A stretch of 64,000 nucleotides of DNA, taken from assembly GCF_019844075.1 (NCBI RefSeq), contig NZ_CP081964.1, positions 1,550,001 to 1,614,000 on the forward strand. The letters are read 5' to 3'. Under the pieces are notes generated by a model. The model was not told where the DNA came from. It saw nothing but the letters and a program-made list of their open reading frames with translations, and made no database searches. This document shows positions 41,529 through 48,920 of the stretch, piece by piece; position 1 is the first letter of the stretch, and each line of letters starts with the position of its first letter. Source of the stretch: Curtobacterium sp. TC1. Its GTDB lineage: Bacteria > Actinomycetota > Actinomycetes > Actinomycetales > Microbacteriaceae. Made by a program: the position numbers and the translations under genes.

Positions 41529-42572
41529 GTGACGACCGTGCCTCCGTCGGCAGCGCCGGCTCCGGAACCGATCAGCCCCGTGCAGGCCGCCGCGCTCCGC
41601 GACGGCGTCCTGCCGCCCGTCGAACAGGTGCGGCCGGGCACCTGGACCTTCGCGGTACCGTTCCGGTTCGGTGTGCCCGACGCGACCCTGGTCTACGCGG
41701 TCGAGGGGGCGGACGGCTCGCTCGCGCTGATCGACCCCGGGTGGTCGGCCGACGGCGGGCTGGACGAGGTCCGCGCCGCACTGTCGGCGATCGACCGGTC
41801 GCTCGACGACGTGTCCCTGGTGGCCGTCACGCACCTGCACGCCGACCACCTCGGCGCCGCCGCCGCGATCCGCCGAGCGATCGGTGCGCGGATCGCGATG
41901 CACGGGCTCGAGGTCGAGGCGCTGGACCGCGAGCGCACCGACGCCGTGCAGAACGACGCCGACATCGCCACGTGGGGCCTGCCGCCCGAGCTGCACGACG
42001 GCGTCGTCGCGGCCTGGGGGAGCGGGCGACGGATCGGGCTCGGGCGGAGCGAGGCGCCGTACGCCGACCTGCTGCTGGCGGACGGCGACGTGCTGCCGAT
42101 CCCCGGTCGCACCATCCGGACGCTCTGGACGCCCGGGCACACCGCCGGTCACGTGTGCTTCGTCGACGAGGCCGACGGACTGTTGTTCACCGGCGATCAC
42201 GTGCTGCCGCGGATCAACTCCGGGATCGGCCTCGGCGGTCGGACCGCCACGAACCCGCTCGGCGACTACCTGGCGTCGCTCGGCCGACTCGACGGGTACG
42301 CCGGGCTCGAGGTCTGCCCGGGCCACGAGTACCGGTTCACCGACGTCATCGCCCGCGCGCGGACGCTGGCGCGGCACCGCGAGGAACGGTCACGGCACGT
42401 CGCCGAGGCGCTCGACGTGCTCGTCCGGCCCACGCTGTTCGAGGTCGCCGCGCGCGTGCCGTTCAGCGGCGGGATCGAGTCGATGACCGGGTTCCTGCTC
42501 GCGAGCGCGCTGACGCAGACGGCGTTCCACGCGGAGCTGCTCGGACGTTCCGACGAGATCCGTCCTGCCTGA
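41529..42572 (+). CDS. MBL-fold metallo-hydrolase
   Basis: A 347-residue hydrolase with the metallo-beta-lactamase fold. The zinc ligands are in VTHLHADHLG (HxHxDH), TPGHTAGHV, TGDHVLPRI and CPGHEY. The C-terminal 60 residues form an extra helical region. The arrangement resembles glyoxalase-II-like and alkyl-quinolone-like hydrolases of Actinobacteria; the substrate is unknown. GTG 41529 was chosen among several in-frame GTGs because it follows AGGG at normal spacing. It is divergent from the ligase across a long palindrome. Confidence 0.87.
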   Translation: MTTVPPSAAPAPEPISPVQAAALRDGVLPPVEQVRPGTWTFAVPFRFGVPDATLVYAVEGADGSLALIDPGWSADGGLDEVRAALSAIDRSLDDVSLVAVTHLHADHLGAAAAIRRAIGARIAMHGLEVEALDRERTDAVQNDADIATWGLPPELHDGVVAAWGSGRRIGLGRSEAPYADLLLADGDVLPIPGRTIRTLWTPGHTAGHVCFVDEADGLLFTGDHVLPRINSGIGLGGRTATNPLGDYLASLGRLDGYAGLEVCPGHEYRFTDVIARARTLARHREERSRHVAEALDVLVRPTLFEVAARVPFSGGIESMTGFLLASALTQTAFHAELLGRSDEIRPA

Positions 42573-42675
42573 TCGTTCCTCCACAGCCGTGTGGGTGACC
42601 GCCTGTCTACACAGGTCGGCGCCACCCGTGTGATCCACGAACAGTGCTTCGGAAGACTCGTGTCGAGGCCGGAAT

Positions 42676-42706
42676 TTCTAGTGGCCATTGATGGACCTGA
42701 CTAGAA
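42676..42706. promoter_or_regulatory. Probable HicB operator upstream of hicA
   Basis: TTCTAGT and ACTAGAA are perfect inverted arms 17 bp apart, in an A/T-rich stretch ending 12 bp before the hicA start; a nested CCATTGATGG dyad lies between. Position and symmetry fit autoregulation by the HTH-bearing antitoxin. Confidence 0.6.
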
Positions 42707-42718
42707 GGGCTTGATATC

Positions 42719-42922
42719 GTGGTGCGAGCTGTTCAGCACCGGGCCGTCACGACGTTCCTCCGGCATCGGGGGTGGTGGCTGGACCGAACCCGAGGGAGCC
42801 ACGAGGTCTGGCGCGGACCCGACGGAGGTCGCCTCGTCGTACCGAGGCACCGAGAGCTGAGCCCCGGCGTGGTGCGGCAGGTGCTCAGGGTCTTCCCGGA
42901 TGCACCGGACAGCTGGCGATGA
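42719..42922 (+). CDS. hicA: HicA-family mRNA interferase toxin
   Basis: A 67-residue toxin with the dsRBD-like HicA fold. Landmarks: FLRHRGWWLDRTRGSHEVWR, with the catalytic His in GSH, and GGRLVVPRHRELSPGVVRQVL. HicA cleaves mRNA to arrest growth when the antitoxin is lost. GTG 42719 starts the frame. Its TGA overlaps the antitoxin ATG by 4 bp, ensuring coupled synthesis. A palindrome upstream is probably the operon operator. Confidence 0.87.
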   Translation: MVRAVQHRAVTTFLRHRGWWLDRTRGSHEVWRGPDGGRLVVPRHRELSPGVVRQVLRVFPDAPDSWR

Positions 42923-43314
42923 ACGGAGGAACGATGACGACGACGTACCGAGCGAATGCGCGTCGAGAGGGCCGCTGGTGGGCGATCGAGATCCCCGCGG
43001 CCGGCGCGGTCACACAGGCACGGCGAGTCGCCGACGTCGAGTGGATGGCGCGGGAGTGCGTCGCCCTGACACTGGACGTCCCGGAGGAGGACGTTGCGAT
43101 CGACGTCGAGTTCGTCCTTCCCGACGACGCCCGTGCCGATTGGGAAGCGTCCCGCACACTCGCTGAGCAGGCACGGCAGGACGGGGCCGAAGCGGCTCGT
43201 CTCGCGCGGAACGTGGTGACGCGGATGCGGGCGGAGGGGTACACGTACGCGGAGATGGCGTCCGTGCTCGGGCTCTCCGCACAACGGGTGCACCAGCTCG
43301 CGAACGCCTCCTGA
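42919..43314 (+). CDS. hicB: HicB-family antitoxin with C-terminal HTH
   Basis: 131 residues from ATG 42919 (overlapping the hicA stop), or 126 from ATG 42934, which has GGAGGA 3 bp upstream. The N-terminal part has the partial RNase-H fold of HicB antitoxins (YRANARREGRWWAIEIPAAG and ECVALTLDVPEEDV). The C-terminal part ends in a helix-turn-helix, YTYAEMASVLGLSAQRVHQL, more typical of a phage-repressor-like DNA binder than of a ribbon-helix-helix. It should neutralise HicA and repress the operon. Confidence 0.85.
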   Translation: MNGGTMTTTYRANARREGRWWAIEIPAAGAVTQARRVADVEWMARECVALTLDVPEEDVAIDVEFVLPDDARADWEASRTLAEQARQDGAEAARLARNVVTRMRAEGYTYAEMASVLGLSAQRVHQLANAS

Positions 43315-43316
43315 CG

Positions 43317-43949
43317 TCAGCCGAGGGTGGTGGCCAAGCGCTCGAGCGTCGTCTTCGCGTCGGCGAACTCGGCGGACGCGTGCTCGGCGAGCGGCGCGAG
43401 GTCAGGCAGCCGGTCGGCCAGGGTCGCACTGACCGTGATCGGGTAGGGCTTCATGCCGAGCGCCGTGCCGAGGATGAGGTGCAGGACGGGCGATCCGTGG
43501 TCCCAGTCCTCGGTCGGGGTGCCGGCGTCGTACGTCGCGCCGCGGCTGACCACGGTGACGACCGGACGGCCGGCCAGGGGCTGCACGTCGCCGGCCAGGA
43601 CGCCGGGGACGTGGATGCGGTCGATCCACGCCTTGAGCGTCGACGGCACCGTGTAGTTGTACAGCGGCGAACCGACCACCACGACGTCGGCGGCGAGGAG
43701 TTCGTCGATGACCTCCTGGCGGAGCGCTTCGGCCTCGGGGGCGACGGTCTCGTCCGCGGTGCGGTCCGCTGCCGCCCAGTGCAGCGCCGAGGTCTCGAGG
43801 TGCGGGAGCTGGTCGACGTACAGGTCGCGGCGGACCACCGTGTACTCCGGTCCGCGGGCGCGCCAGGCGTCGGCGAACGCGGCGGTCAGCGCGCGCGAAC
43901 GGGAGTGAGCGAGATCGGCCGAGGAGTCGATGTGCAGCAGCGTGGGCAT
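43317..43949 (-). CDS. azoR: FMN-dependent NADH-azoreductase
   Basis: A 210-residue flavodoxin-like quinone/azo reductase. PTLLHIDSSADLAHSRSRAL is the FMN phosphate loop, and GSPLYNYTVPSTLKAWIDRI is the diagnostic AzoR block. SRGATYDAGTPTEDW follows as the second flavin contact. ATG 43949 opens directly into the first strand; a longer frame adds residues from the gap. It probably detoxifies quinones and azo compounds. It converges on hicB with a 2-bp gap, so any terminator must lie inside coding sequence. Confidence 0.9.
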   Translation of the reverse strand: MPTLLHIDSSADLAHSRSRALTAAFADAWRARGPEYTVVRRDLYVDQLPHLETSALHWAAADRTADETVAPEAEALRQEVIDELLAADVVVVGSPLYNYTVPSTLKAWIDRIHVPGVLAGDVQPLAGRPVVTVVSRGATYDAGTPTEDWDHGSPVLHLILGTALGMKPYPITVSATLADRLPDLAPLAEHASAEFADAKTTLERLATTLG

Positions 43950-44023
43950 GGTGCCCACGCTACCGACGGTGGCACGGAAACGGCCCCGCCGCCCCGGTGC
44001 GGGGTCAGGCGGGGCCGAGGTGG

Positions 44024-44063
44024 GCCTCCCGTCCGTCACGCGGGCACGCGACGGACGGGAGGC
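44024..44063. terminator. Hairpin terminator after surface protein 1
   Basis: GCCTCCCGTCCGTC pairs perfectly with GACGGACGGGAGGC around a 12-base loop, starting about 10 bp after the stop of the minus-strand surface protein gene. The stem sequence recurs in the terminator at 45855-45898. There is no U-tract. Confidence 0.7.
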
Positions 44064-44073
44064 GACGGGGCCG

Positions 44074-45699
44074 TCAGCGCTGTGCGCGGCGACGGCGCAG
44101 GGTGCGGGCGCCGATCAGGCCGGCACCGGCGACGAGCAGGCCGAGGGCCCAGGGCAGGGCGCCGGTGGCGTCCGAACCTGTGTAGGCGAGCTGGCCGCCA
44201 CGGTTCGTCGGGGTGACCGGTGCGGCCGCGGGGACCGGGGTGACCGGCGTGGCGACGCCGGGGACGGCCGGGACCGCGGTCGGCTGGACGTCCACCGCGA
44301 ACGAGGTGCTGAACTCGCCGGCGGCGACGGTCAGGTTGTGGATCGACGCGTGCGGGAACGTGACGTTCACGAGACCGAAGAAGTCCAGGTCGGGGTCCGG
44401 CGCGATGACGTCGCTGGCGACGTCGGACGTGACGGTCGGGACGATCGACTCGTCGTTCTCGTCGAGGATCTCGTTGCCGTACCGGTCGACCAGGTTGCCG
44501 GAGACGACCAGGGTGCCGCCCTGCTTGATGGTCGGTCGACCACCGTCGACCTCGGTCCCGACGGACCCACCTTCGCCGTCACCCTTCATGGTGATCGTGT
44601 AGACCTTGCCCTCCGGGTCGATGACCCAGGTGGTCCGGGTGCTCGTGTCGTCGTCGTCGAAGTCGAACGCGCCGGCACGGTCCGTCGTGAAGACCACCAC
44701 GCCCAGCGGTGCTGCTGCCTCGACGGTCAGGTCGACGTACTGCGTGACGGTCTCGGTACCGCTGGTCGCGGTGACGGCGAAGGTCCAGTCGGAGCTCCAG
44801 GTCGTGACACCGCTCAGCTCACCGGTCGACGCGTCGAAGGTCAGGCCGTCGGGCAGCTGGTCGGCGGGGGAATCGTAGAACTCGGCGTCCTCGTCGAAGG
44901 AGTACGCGAGCGCGTACGTCGGCTCCGGGAAGCCCTGCGCGCGGAACGTGTACGAGAACGCGTCGCCGGCGGCGGTGCTCAGCTCGAGCGGGTGGTCGGC
45001 GTCGGCGCCGGCCTTCGTCGGCTTGCCGTCCTCGCCGAGGAAGGCGGGGGTCTGGGTGACCGGAGCGGTCGCGTCGGAGGTCACCGAGGTGGTGTCCGTG
45101 GCGCCGGGCAGCGTGCCGGTCACCGTGACGGTGATCGTCTTGCGCACGTCGGTGGGGTCGATGCGGTAGGTCGCGGTCTTCGACAGGACGTTGCGGTCCT
45201 GGTCAGCCCAGACGTACTTGTACGAGGAGTCCTCGTCGAAGCCGGTGACGACGGCGCTCAGGAGCGTGCCGACCTTCGCCGCGCCGTCGATGGTGACGGT
45301 GGCGTCGGCGGCCTTGGTGGTCACGTCCGGCGTCGGCGTCGCGGTCGGCGCCGGGGTCTCGGCGGCCGGAGCCGTGGTCTCCGGAGCGGCCGGCTCGTCG
45401 GCCGGGGCGGTCGCGTCGTCGCTCGGGGTGGGAGCCGGGGTCTCCTCGGCGGGGGCCGGGGCGGGGACGTCCGTGGTCTCGTCTGCGGGGACCGTCGGGT
45501 CGTCGGTCGGTGCGGGCGTCTCCGTCGCGTCGACGGGTGCCGGGGTCTCCTCGGAGACGACGGGCTGCGTCGAGTCGACCGGCTCGACGGCGCTGGCGGC
45601 GGTCGCGGACATGATGCCGAGACCGGTGGTCAGACCGACGAGTGCGACGGTGGTGCCGACGGCGCATGCGCGACGAACGGCGGAGGTGCTGCGGTGCAC
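44074..45699 (-). CDS. Cell-wall-anchored surface protein with LAYTG sorting signal
   Basis: 541 residues from GTG 45699. A signal peptide (AVGTTVALVGLTTGLGIMSA) precedes a 90-residue low-complexity Ala/Pro/Thr/Glu stalk. Putative Ig-like beta-sandwich domains follow: a segment around TVTIDGAAKVGTLLSAVVTG, a putative Ig segment ending TGELSGVTTWSSDWTFAVTA, and an invasin-like segment with LVDRYGNEILDENDES. The C-terminus has LAYTG (504-508), a hydrophobic helix and RRRR, a sortase signal of the LAxTG type. It is a paralogue of the gene at 45921. A role in adhesion or envelope structure is inferred; no ligand-binding motif is seen. Confidence 0.85.
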   Translation of the reverse strand: MHRSTSAVRRACAVGTTVALVGLTTGLGIMSATAASAVEPVDSTQPVVSEETPAPVDATETPAPTDDPTVPADETTDVPAPAPAEETPAPTPSDDATAPADEPAAPETTAPAAETPAPTATPTPDVTTKAADATVTIDGAAKVGTLLSAVVTGFDEDSSYKYVWADQDRNVLSKTATYRIDPTDVRKTITVTVTGTLPGATDTTSVTSDATAPVTQTPAFLGEDGKPTKAGADADHPLELSTAAGDAFSYTFRAQGFPEPTYALAYSFDEDAEFYDSPADQLPDGLTFDASTGELSGVTTWSSDWTFAVTATSGTETVTQYVDLTVEAAAPLGVVVFTTDRAGAFDFDDDDTSTRTTWVIDPEGKVYTITMKGDGEGGSVGTEVDGGRPTIKQGGTLVVSGNLVDRYGNEILDENDESIVPTVTSDVASDVIAPDPDLDFFGLVNVTFPHASIHNLTVAAGEFSTSFAVDVQPTAVPAVPGVATPVTPVPAAAPVTPTNRGGQLAYTGSDATGALPWALGLLVAGAGLIGARTLRRRRAQR

Positions 45700-45854
45700 G
45701 GGTTCCCCCCCATGTTCAGGTCCGGCTGGGCGGCCGGATCGTGAGAATCTGCCGAGAGTTTCGGCCTGCTCGGATCGTAGTGCGGCTGCGGGGCCGTTCA
45801 GGCGTCGGTGACCGGAATGTGACCATGGTTGGGGGTCCGTGCGGGAACCCGCGT

Positions 45855-45898
45855 CGGACGGGAGGCCCGTGGCGGATCCGCCACGGGCCTCCCGTCCG
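45855..45898. terminator. Perfect 44-bp palindrome, terminator of surface protein 2
   Basis: The two 22-bp halves are exact reverse complements with no loop; the left half begins CGGACGGGAGGCCCGTGG. It lies 22 bp past the stop of the minus-strand gene at 45921 and upstream of the next minus-strand gene. It would form an extremely stable hairpin, and shares GGCCTCCCGTCCG with the terminator at 44024. Confidence 0.75.
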
Positions 45899-45920
45899 TC
45901 ATCCGGCGCGGTGCACCGCG

Positions 45921-47777
45921 TCAGGCGCGTCGGCGACGCAGGCGGTGGACGAGCAGGCCGCCGCCGGCGGCCAGCAGGCCGAGCGCCCAGGCGAGCGGGC
46001 CGGACGTCTCCGCTCCCGTGAACGCGAGGGTGCCGGTACCCGCGGTCGGGGTCGTGGTGCCGACGGTGGCGGCCGTGGGCTGCACGTCCACGTCGAACGA
46101 GGTCGAGACGTCACCGAGCGCGACCGTGATCGTGTGCGGCGACGCATGCGGGAACGCGACGCGGGGCTCCCACGGTCCGTACGGGAGCGAGACCTCGTCG
46201 CTGGACACGGTGCTCGTCACGACTGGCTGAGCGCCGTCCGATTCCTGCGTGCTGTTCCCGAACGCGTCGAGGGCCGTCACACGGATGGCCATCGTCGACC
46301 CCTGCGTCACCGGGACCGCGTCGAACGGGATCGACTCCCCGCTCTCCGCGAAGACCTCGCGCAGCCCCTCGGTGTCGCGGAGCCAGCCCCTCGGGGACCC
46401 GATCGTGCCGACGAGCAGGCTGAGTTCCTCGGTGGCGGCCGGACGGATCGACAGGTGCACGTACTGGGTGGCTGCGCGGGAGCCGTTCGTCGCCATGACC
46501 TGGAAGTCGTACTCACCGGCCACCGTCGGGGCGCCGCTCAGGACCCCGCTGGTGTCGCCGACGGTGAGCCCGAGCGGCGCGATCGGGGCTTCGTTGCCCG
46601 GGACGGGGAACGCGGTCGCGCCGGTCAGCAGCACGTAGTGGAGCTCGCTCGAGGACCCGGTGGCGGTGAAGGTGCGTTCGATCTGCTCGCCCGCGATCGT
46701 CTCGATGCGGATCGGGGACTCCGGCGTCGACTGCTCGTCGAACGTGATGGTGTCCGGAGCGGCGGGTTCGTCGGCGCCGTCGGCCCCGACCACCACGTCG
46801 AACGCCGTGGAGACGCCGCCCTCCGAGACCGTCACGGTCCGGGTACCGGTCCCGCCGAAGGTCACGGTCGTCGAGGAGTCTCCGTCGTTCCACGTCGCCA
46901 CGTCGGAGTCGTCCGTGCTGGTGACCGTCGACCGCGGGTAGTCGTCGTCACCGCCGGGGGTGGTCCGGTTGCCGTAGGCGTCGACGGCGAGCCCGGCGAG
47001 GGTGAGCGGGGTGTCCTCGGCGACGGGGACGTCCGGCACGATGCGGACTCGGCCCTGCCCGGCGGCCTGCTCCCAGATCGTGCCGTCGGCGTCGACCTGC
47101 CAGAGTCCGTCGTGGTCGGGAGTGGCGACCCCGAACGTCACGCCCACGGGGGCACCGGGGGAGACGGTGAGCTCCACGTACTCGGTGATCTGGGTCGAGC
47201 CGCTCAAGGCGACGACCTCGAAGTCGAACGTGCCGGCCTCTGTCGGGGTGCCGCTCAGGACACCGGTCTCCACGTCGACGCTGTACGCCGCTGACGGGGC
47301 GTCCTGGATGGCGTAGCCCACGGTGCCGTTGCCGCCGGTGGTCTCGAAGGTGTGCGAGAACGGGGTGCCGGCGGTCGCGGTGAGGGCGAGCGGGGCGTCT
47401 TCGGTCGACGGTTCCGTGAACGCGAGGTCGCTGCCGTCATCGGCGGCGGGCGCAGCGGGCAGTGGGGTCTCCGACGCGGCGGCGGGAGCCGGCGTCGGAT
47501 CGGGAGTCGCGCCTCCTGGCTGTTCGTCAGGGGCGTCGGGGGCGTCGGTCGGGACGGGCGTCTCGGGCGAGGCAAACGCAGCGGGTGTTGCGGCGCTCGT
47601 CGCCGCCGGTGTCGCGGCGCTCGCCGCCGCCGGTGTCACGGTGCTGGTCGCGGTCGGTTCCTCGGCGGCGACGGCGGTCGTGGCGCCGATGCCGAGGGCC
47701 GACGAGGCGGCGACGATGGCGACGGCGGCGCCGATCGCGGCGACGCGACGCGTGGTGGACGTGCAGGGCTGACTCAT
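45921..47777 (-). CDS. Cell-wall-anchored surface protein with LAFTG sorting signal
   Basis: 618 residues from ATG 47777 behind GAGGGGG. A signal peptide (AAIGAAVAIVAASSALGIGA) is followed by an Ala/Pro/Thr stalk with imperfect AATPAATS repeats. Two cadherin/Ig-like repeats are recognisable by their endings, TGVLSGTPTEAGTFDFEVVA and SGVLSGAPTVAGEYDFQVMA, each preceded by an invasin-like LAVDAYGNRT or TALDAFGNST segment. The sorting signal is LAFTG (584-588), a helix and RLRRRR. It shares layout and terminator sequence with the downstream gene, indicating tandem duplication and divergence. Confidence 0.85.
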   Translation of the reverse strand: MSQPCTSTTRRVAAIGAAVAIVAASSALGIGATTAVAAEEPTATSTVTPAAASAATPAATSAATPAAFASPETPVPTDAPDAPDEQPGGATPDPTPAPAAASETPLPAAPAADDGSDLAFTEPSTEDAPLALTATAGTPFSHTFETTGGNGTVGYAIQDAPSAAYSVDVETGVLSGTPTEAGTFDFEVVALSGSTQITEYVELTVSPGAPVGVTFGVATPDHDGLWQVDADGTIWEQAAGQGRVRIVPDVPVAEDTPLTLAGLAVDAYGNRTTPGGDDDYPRSTVTSTDDSDVATWNDGDSSTTVTFGGTGTRTVTVSEGGVSTAFDVVVGADGADEPAAPDTITFDEQSTPESPIRIETIAGEQIERTFTATGSSSELHYVLLTGATAFPVPGNEAPIAPLGLTVGDTSGVLSGAPTVAGEYDFQVMATNGSRAATQYVHLSIRPAATEELSLLVGTIGSPRGWLRDTEGLREVFAESGESIPFDAVPVTQGSTMAIRVTALDAFGNSTQESDGAQPVVTSTVSSDEVSLPYGPWEPRVAFPHASPHTITVALGDVSTSFDVDVQPTAATVGTTTPTAGTGTLAFTGAETSGPLAWALGLLAAGGGLLVHRLRRRRA

Positions 47778-47912
47778 GGGATCCCCCTCGGATGCCGGAC
47801 GGGGCACCGAGAAGTGCCCTCACCAAGGAGGTGTCGTCGATCCCGCGATCCTGACGGCCCGTCAGGTCTCGGTTCGGTCTCGGTGTGGTCAGCCGGATCG
47901 GGGACGGAGCCG

Positions 47913-48815
47913 TCAGTCGCCGACGGCCGCCGCGGCGCGTTCGAGGGCTGCGCGCAGCGCACGGACCGCGGGCGAGGACGCCCCGGCGGCCCGCACGACG
48001 GTGAAGATCGTCCGGCGGGGCTGCTCGGGCAGTTCGAGCAGCCGGCAGGTCGTCGTGCGTCCGGTCCACATCAGGTCCGGCATCAGGCTGACGGCGTTGC
48101 CGGACTCGACCAGGCGGATCTGGGTCTGCAGGTCGGCGGTCTCGTAGCGGACGTCCGGCTCGAAGCCCCAGCGTCGGCACACCTGCTCGGCGAAGTGCCG
48201 CGAGGCCGTCCCACGCGGCTCCATCACCCACGGCAGGGCCTCGGCGTCCTCGAGGCTCGAGACCGGCAACAGCGCCGTGTCGAGCGGCGGCAACGCCAAC
48301 CGGACCGCATCGGTGGTCAGGTCGGAGCGGTCGAGCCCGGACAGGTGCGGTGCGGCGTGCGCCGGGTACTGCTCGGCGATGACCATGTCGAAGTCGCGCG
48401 CCCACGTCTCGTTCAGCGCGGTCTCGGGCTCGCGCTGCACCATCTCGACGCGGACGTCGGGGTGCTCGGTGGCCATCTCGTGCAGGGCGTTCGGCATGAG
48501 TGCAAGGGCGGCGGACTGGAACACGGCGACCCGCACCCGCCCCTGGACCGACGGCAGGGTGTCCTCGACCTGCGCCTGGGCCTGCTCGAGCACGTCCTGC
48601 ACGTGGCCGGCGGCGGCGACGAGCACCTCGGCCTGCGGGGTGAGCTGCAACCGCCGTCCGGCCTTGCGCAGGAGCTGGACACCGGCCTCGCGTTCCAGGG
48701 CGCTGAGTTGCTGTGACACCGCCGACGGGGTGAAGTTCATGGCCTCGGCGACGGCCGCGATGGTCCCGCGGATCGACAGCTCGCGGAGCAGGACCAGGCG
48801 GCGGACGTCGAGCAT
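47913..48815 (-). CDS. LysR-family regulator divergent from putA
   Basis: A 300-residue regulator. The N-terminal HTH shows LVLLRELSIRGTIAAVAEAM and FTPSAVSQQLSALEREAGVQ; the effector domain follows with VRVAVFQSAALALMPNAL and ends in an Ala-rich helix. Divergence from putA with a 105-bp gap containing long dyads suggests control of proline catabolism, a common LysR arrangement. It also broadly resembles ArgP/LysG-like regulators, which often control amino acid exporters; none is adjacent. ATG 48815. Confidence 0.88.
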   Translation of the reverse strand: MLDVRRLVLLRELSIRGTIAAVAEAMNFTPSAVSQQLSALEREAGVQLLRKAGRRLQLTPQAEVLVAAAGHVQDVLEQAQAQVEDTLPSVQGRVRVAVFQSAALALMPNALHEMATEHPDVRVEMVQREPETALNETWARDFDMVIAEQYPAHAAPHLSGLDRSDLTTDAVRLALPPLDTALLPVSSLEDAEALPWVMEPRGTASRHFAEQVCRRWGFEPDVRYETADLQTQIRLVESGNAVSLMPDLMWTGRTTTCRLLELPEQPRRTIFTVVRAAGASSPAVRALRAALERAAAAVGD

Positions 48816-48821
48816 GATCCG

Positions 48822-48896
48822 ACGGTAGCGGGGTCGCAGCGGATTCGGTAGTGCAACTGAACGGTACCCATCAGGAACGGTCGCTTCCGCTACCGT
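48822..48896. promoter_or_regulatory. Dyad-flanked divergent regulatory region of the LysR gene and putA
   Basis: ACGGTAGCGG at 48822-48831 and CCGCTACCGT at 48887-48896 are perfect 10-bp inverted arms 55 bp apart, flanking further CGGTAG/GGTACC half-sites. The element fills the gap between two divergent start codons, as expected for LysR activation and autoregulatory sites. Confidence 0.55.
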
Positions 48897-48920
48897 ATCC
48901 CGGGCCTCCACACTGATCCC

